A stretch of 46,965 nucleotides of DNA from positions 1 through 46,965 of the forward strand of contig NZ_QWGL01000025.1 in the NCBI RefSeq assembly GCF_003435375.1. The letters run 5' to 3'. Positions 41,722 to 46,965 of this stretch are shown here, in pieces. The notes under the pieces were generated by a model. It ran no database searches, was not told where the DNA came from, and saw only the letters and a program-made list of their open reading frames with translations. Numbering within the stretch: the first letter of the stretch is position 1; the number at the start of each line of letters is the position of its first letter. The position numbers and the translations under genes are program-made. Source of the DNA: Clostridium sp. AM34-11AC. Its GTDB lineage: Bacteria; Bacillota; Clostridia; Lachnospirales; Lachnospiraceae.

Positions 41722-43368
41722 TTATTCAACAATAGCACCCTTATCCGCAGAGGATACGTTCTTCGCATAGCGCTTTAAGTATCCCGTCAGCTTCTTCGGC
41801 TCGCGGATCTTCATGGTCTTCTTTCTCTCTTCCATCTCTTCATCGGAAATAAGCAGCTTTAAGCTATAGTTCGGGATGTCGATCGCGATCTTGTCGCCGT
41901 CTTTGATGTAAGCGATCGGGCCGCCTGCAGCTGCCTCCGGGGAGATATGTCCGATAGCTGCACCGCAGGATGCGCCTGAAAAACGTCCGTCTGTAAGAAG
42001 AGCAACGGTTGTGTCAAGCTTCATACCAACGATCGCGGATGTCGGAGAAAGCATTTCTCTCATACCCGGGCCGCCTGCCGGTCCCTCATAACGGATGACA
42101 ACGATGTCGCCCGGAACGATCTTTCCAGCGTAGATCGCTGCGATCGCCTCTTCCTCGGAATCAAAGCACTTTGCGGTACCTGTGTTGACTAACATCTCCG
42201 GTTTTACAGCGGAACGCTTTACGATCGCGCCGTTCGGAGCCAGGTTTCCGAAAAGGACGGCAAGTCCGCCGGTCTTTGTGTATGGATTGTCTAACGGACG
42301 GATCACTTCCGGATTGCGGTTTACGGCACGGGCAACGTTCTCAGCAACAGTCTTTCCTGTTACAGTTTTGCAGTCGCCGTGGATCATACCGGCATCGAGA
42401 AGTTCTTTTAATACTGCGGAGATTCCGCCTGCCTCCAGGAGATCCTGCATGTGGTGATGTCCTGCCGGTGCGAGGTGGCACAGGTTCGGAGTCTTCTCAC
42501 TGATCGCGTTGATCATGTGAAGATCAAGAGTGATATCAGCCTCATGGGCAATTGCAAGAAGATGAAGCGCGGAGTTTGTGGAACATCCGAGAGCCATATC
42601 GGTTGTTAAAGCATTCTCGAATGCTGCCGGTGTGATGATATCGCGCGGACGAACATCGTCAGCTAAGAGTTTCATAACCTGCATACCTGCAGTCTTTGCG
42701 AGACGGACACGCTCAGCGTATACAGCCGGGATCGTACCATTTCCCGGAAGACCGAGGCCAAGAACCTCTGTTAAGCAGTTCATGGAGTTTGCCGTGAACA
42801 TACCGGAACAGGAACCGCAGCCCGGGCAGGAGCTTCCCTCGATCTCAGCGAGTTCTTCGTCGTTGATCAGATTTGCTTTTCTGGCACCAACTGCCTCGAA
42901 TACAGTATTTAAATCTCTCTGGTTGATGGAGAGCATCGGACCGCCGGATACGAAGATACACGGAAGGTTCAGACGCATTGCTGCCATTAACATACCCGGA
43001 ACGATCTTATCACAGTTCGGGATGAATACGAGTGCGTCGAAGCAGTGTGCCTTTACCATACATTCGATGGTATCTGCGATCAGCTCACGGGAGCTTAAAG
43101 AGAAATGCATTCCATCATGGCCCATGGCGATACCATCGCAGACACCGATGGTATTGAACTCCATCGGTGTTCCACCTGCTGCAAGGACGCCGTCCTTTAC
43201 GGCACGGGCGATAGTCTGTAAGTGCATATGTCCCGGTGCTACTTCATTGAAAGAGTTTACAACGCCGATAAACGGGCGACGCATCTGCTCGTCGTTATAT
43301 CCATCTGCCTTTAAAAGGGAACGGTGCGGCGCATGCTCTACGCCAGCTTTTACTTTATCTGAATTCAT
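41722..43368 (-). CDS. ilvD: Dihydroxy-acid dehydratase
   Basis: The 548-residue iron-sulfur enzyme turns dihydroxy-acids into the 2-oxo acids of valine and isoleucine. Cluster cysteines are in [11 protein letters not shown] and [20 protein letters not shown], and the C-terminal part has [19 protein letters not shown]. The start at 43368 ([19 protein letters not shown]) has AGGAG 8 bases upstream and begins as the family does; the frame open to 43455 is leader sequence. It is the last gene of the operon, separated from ilvC by 214 bp that fold into hairpins. Confidence 0.96.
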   Translation of the reverse strand: MNSDKVKAGVEHAPHRSLLKADGYNDEQMRRPFIGVVNSFNEVAPGHMHLQTIARAVKDGVLAAGGTPMEFNTIGVCDGIAMGHDGMHFSLSSRELIADTIECMVKAHCFDALVFIPNCDKIVPGMLMAAMRLNLPCIFVSGGPMLSINQRDLNTVFEAVGARKANLINDEELAEIEGSSCPGCGSCSGMFTANSMNCLTEVLGLGLPGNGTIPAVYAERVRLAKTAGMQVMKLLADDVRPRDIITPAAFENALTTDMALGCSTNSALHLLAIAHEADITLDLHMINAISEKTPNLCHLAPAGHHHMQDLLEAGGISAVLKELLDAGMIHGDCKTVTGKTVAENVARAVNRNPEVIRPLDNPYTKTGGLAVLFGNLAPNGAIVKRSAVKPEMLVNTGTAKCFDSEEEAIAAIYAGKIVPGDIVVIRYEGPAGGPGMREMLSPTSAIVGMKLDTTVALLTDGRFSGASCGAAIGHISPEAAAGGPIAYIKDGDKIAIDIPNYSLKLLISDEEMEERKKTMKIREPKKLTGYLKRYAKNVSSADKGAIVE

Positions 43369-43383
43369 GATTTTTCTCCTTAT

Positions 43384-43437
43384 GAAACCCAAAGCCAGGC
43401 GGTTATGCCTGGCCCTGAAGAATTTTTTTAGGGTTTC
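43384..43437 (-). promoter_or_regulatory. Folded leader just before ilvD
   Basis: GAAACCC (43384-43390) pairs with GGGTTTC (43431-43437), enclosing GCCAGGC (43394-43400) with GCCTGGC (43407-43413). The structure ends 15 bp before the ilvD start and close to its ribosome site, so it may adjust ilvD expression or protect the mRNA end. Confidence 0.4.
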
Positions 43438-43498
43438 GCTGCCCCGCAGTGCCACACTCGCGGACTTGTGTCCGCTCGTGCGCGGGCATTCGCCCTAT

Positions 43499-43560
43499 GA
43501 ATCCGCTGGCAAAGATTCACTTATGTGCAAGCACAACGTGAATCTTTCCTCGTCGGATTC
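43499..43560. repeat. Long hairpin in the ilvC-ilvD spacer
   Basis: GAATCCG (43499-43505) pairs with CGGATTC (43554-43560), and inside AAAGATTCAC (43511-43520) pairs perfectly with GTGAATCTTT (43538-43547). It is not followed by a T-run, so it is not a plain terminator. It may be a processing site or a dispersed hairpin element. Confidence 0.5.
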
Positions 43561-43582
43561 GCACTGCTCATTGCTATCGCGA

Positions 43583-45147
<1,565 letters not shown>

Positions 45148-45154
45148 GGTCACC

Positions 45155-46819
45155 TTATCCTTCCACAATCATGTCTTTAATAGATCGTCCCGGCGGGATC
45201 ATCGGCAGGACTTTCTCATCCATATCAATGTGACAGTCGATCAGAACCGGTCCCTGGGATTTGTCAGCTACATCAAGGGCTTTCTTTAGATCCTCCATCG
45301 TGTAGACCGCGTATCCGTCAGCACCGAAGGCTTTCGCCAGAGCCGGGAAGTCCGTCTTTCTGTCCAGGATCGTCTGGGAATAGTGACAGTCGTAGAAAAT
45401 TGTCTGCCACTGTCTTACCATTCCGAGGACATCATTGTCGAAAATGACAATGGTGATCGGGAGTTCCTGACTCACCGCCGTTGCCATCTCGTTTAAGTTC
45501 ATTCCGAAGCTTCCGTCTCCAGTGAAGAGAACGGTTCTTCTGCCTCTCGCTGCGATGCATCCGCCGATGGCTGCACCGAGACCGTATCCCATGGTTCCGA
45601 GACCGCCGGAAGTGAGAAGCGTGTGCGGCTTTTCAAACGGGTAGAACTGCATGGTCCACATCTGGTGCTGTCCGACGTCGGTAGCGACCACTGTGTCCTC
45701 GGTACAATGTCTGTGAACTTCCTCGATGATGGCTTCCGGTCCGTAAGGTTTCGGTGCCGGGAGGATCATCTCGTTTTTATAGCCCTCAAGCTCACTCACC
45801 CACTCCGGATGCCGTTCTTCCGGGAGCGCTTCCAGAATCTTCGTAAGGATCTCCTTCACATCGCCCCAGAGGCTCACATCAGGACTGACATTCTTTCCGA
45901 TCTCCGCGCGGTCGATATCGATATGGACCGTCATACATTTCTTTGTGTACTCGTTTAAGTCACCTGTCGCGCGGTCAGAGAATCTGACGCCGACTGCCAG
46001 AAGCAGATCACATTCGGACTGGGCCTTGATGGACGGATATTTTCCGTGCATGCCGCACATTCCAAGATTCAGCGGATAGGAGGCCGGAACGGAGGTGATT
46101 CCCATCATCGAAAGACCGATCGCCGCGTCGACCCGTTTTGAGAGCTCCAGGACTTCTTTCTGGGCTCCTGCTGCCACGACACCGCCGCCTGCGTAGATAA
46201 ACGGCTTTTTCGCCTTTTTGATCATCTCAACAACTTCACCAATGTCTCCGCACTCGGACTTTCTCGGCTTCTTTACAACACTTGGGACTTTTAAGTCCTC
46301 CACATACTCGTATTCCGCAGACTGGACGTTCTTCGGAATATCAATGAGAACCGGTCCCTTACGTCCGGAATTCGCGATCTCGAAGGCTTCAATAATCGTC
46401 TTCTGAAGATCCTTAATGTCCCGGACCATGAAGTTGTGTTTTACTACCGGCTGTGTGATCCCGACGATATCCACCTCCTGGAAAGAATCCTTTCCGAGAC
46501 TGTTTACCGCGACGTTTCCTGTGATCGCGACCATCGGTACGGAATCAAGGTAGGCGTTTGCGATCCCTGTCACCAGATTTGTAGCACCGGGACCGCTTGT
46601 CGCCAGGACCACGCCGGTCTTTCCGCTTGCTCTCGCATATCCGTCAGCGGCATGGGCAGCTCCCTGCTCATGGGCTGCTAAGACATGTCCGATACGGTCA
46701 GACGCAAGATAGAGTTCGTTATAGATATCAAGCACTGCGCCCCCCGGATATCCGAAGATCACTCTCACGCCCTGATGGATCAGCTCTTCCACCAGGATCC
46801 GCGCTCCGTTCATTTTCAT
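45155..46819 (-). CDS. ilvB: Acetolactate synthase large subunit, main operon
   Basis: The 554-residue large subunit has the catalytic Glu in AAHEQGAAHAADGYARAS, the ThDP motif beginning GDGSFGMNLNEMATAV, the full specificity segment LGMVRQWQTIFY with Trp, and the complete C-terminal tail (VLPMIPPGRSIKDMI). The start at 46819 (MKMNGARILVEE) has GAGGGG 10 bases upstream; upstream in-frame codons to 46903 lie in a hairpin-rich leader. It heads ilvB-ilvN-ilvC-ilvD, which gives every step from pyruvate and 2-oxobutyrate to the branched 2-oxo acids. Confidence 0.95.
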   Translation of the reverse strand: MKMNGARILVEELIHQGVRVIFGYPGGAVLDIYNELYLASDRIGHVLAAHEQGAAHAADGYARASGKTGVVLATSGPGATNLVTGIANAYLDSVPMVAITGNVAVNSLGKDSFQEVDIVGITQPVVKHNFMVRDIKDLQKTIIEAFEIANSGRKGPVLIDIPKNVQSAEYEYVEDLKVPSVVKKPRKSECGDIGEVVEMIKKAKKPFIYAGGGVVAAGAQKEVLELSKRVDAAIGLSMMGITSVPASYPLNLGMCGMHGKYPSIKAQSECDLLLAVGVRFSDRATGDLNEYTKKCMTVHIDIDRAEIGKNVSPDVSLWGDVKEILTKILEALPEERHPEWVSELEGYKNEMILPAPKPYGPEAIIEEVHRHCTEDTVVATDVGQHQMWTMQFYPFEKPHTLLTSGGLGTMGYGLGAAIGGCIAARGRRTVLFTGDGSFGMNLNEMATAVSQELPITIVIFDNDVLGMVRQWQTIFYDCHYSQTILDRKTDFPALAKAFGADGYAVYTMEDLKKALDVADKSQGPVLIDCHIDMDEKVLPMIPPGRSIKDMIVEG

Positions 46820-46847
46820 AGCTGTTTTTCCCCTCATCTTATTTCTT

Positions 46848-46948
46848 TCGGAATGTCCGGCTCTGTCAGACATTCCCGTCTTTTCTTTTTCTGGTGCGGA
46901 CAAATGTCCGTATCAAAATTCAGGTATCAAAAATAGGCTTCGCCTATT
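46848..46948 (-). promoter_or_regulatory. Hairpin-rich leader of the main ilv operon (cut by window edge)
   Basis: On the minus strand AATAGGC, gaa, GCCTATT and five T (46948-46928) look like a terminator, followed by small stems CGGACA/TGTCCG (about 46905-46917) and GGAATGTC/GACATTCC (about 46849-46876). The first may be an attenuator or the end of an upstream gene. No T-box sequence is seen inside the window. Confidence 0.35.
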
Positions 46949-46965
46949 CAACTCCCCTACCCCTC

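Noticed and set aside
46820..46965. T-box leader before the main ilv operon
   Set aside because: Hairpins are present but no T-box core sequence is visible, and the window ends before a full leader would.

Overview
The window looks like chromosomal DNA of a spore-forming, Gram-positive anaerobe of the Clostridia, most likely Lachnospiraceae. The signs are Spo0A, pyruvate phosphate dikinase, a flavodoxin next to a DUF3793 protein, surface proteins ending in Trp/Tyr/Gly-rich cell-wall-binding repeats, a Gram-positive Tad pilus locus with DUF5702, DUF6382-FHA and WG-repeat proteins, and strong AGGAGG-type ribosome binding sites. No rRNA, tRNA, CRISPR array, transposase or phage gene was seen.

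Layout. (1) 1-3.2 kb: a probable metal/iron-response group with flavodoxin, DUF3793, DUF2325, a DtxR-family regulator and an 83-residue unknown protein. Two kinds of palindromic operator recur at the two control regions. (2) 3.2-8.7 kb: three surface proteins with cell-wall-binding repeats; the middle one is a pseudogene with two Trp-to-stop changes. (3) 8.7-25.4 kb: a Tad (type IVb) pilus locus on the minus strand: tadZ, tadA, tadB, tadC, an Flp-like pilin, TadE-like proteins, DUF5702, the A24 prepilin peptidase, a WG-repeat protein, FHA, PP2C, three very small ORFs and a membrane Ser/Thr kinase with a beta-propeller-like outer part. A divergent plus-strand gene encodes only the N-terminal half of a PilD-type peptidase. 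(4) 25.6-30.2 kb: the probable control cassette of the pilus: two paralogous LytTR response regulators, two membrane proteins that together make one histidine kinase, and a decayed GLUG-motif lipoprotein. One regulator is put out of frame by a run of ten G. (5) 30.6-32.7 kb: a first acetolactate synthase (large plus small subunit) behind a consensus promoter and a folded leader. (6) 32.9-41.5 kb: ribokinase-like, ppdK, a PAP2-related membrane protein, glgA, spo0A and a DUF815 ATPase. (7) 41.7-46.8 kb: the main branched-chain amino acid operon, transcribed ilvB-ilvN-ilvC-ilvD on the minus strand.

The most interesting system is the pilus locus with its control cassette. The promoter of the tad operon and that of the frameshifted regulator share a 23-bp element placed exactly 30 bp upstream of the -10 box in both. 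This predicts that LytTR regulators switch the pilus on. The G10 tract in one regulator would then be a slipped-strand ON/OFF switch, and the sensor is split into a His-bearing protein without an ATPase domain and an ATPase protein without the His. This linkage is inferred from sequence only.
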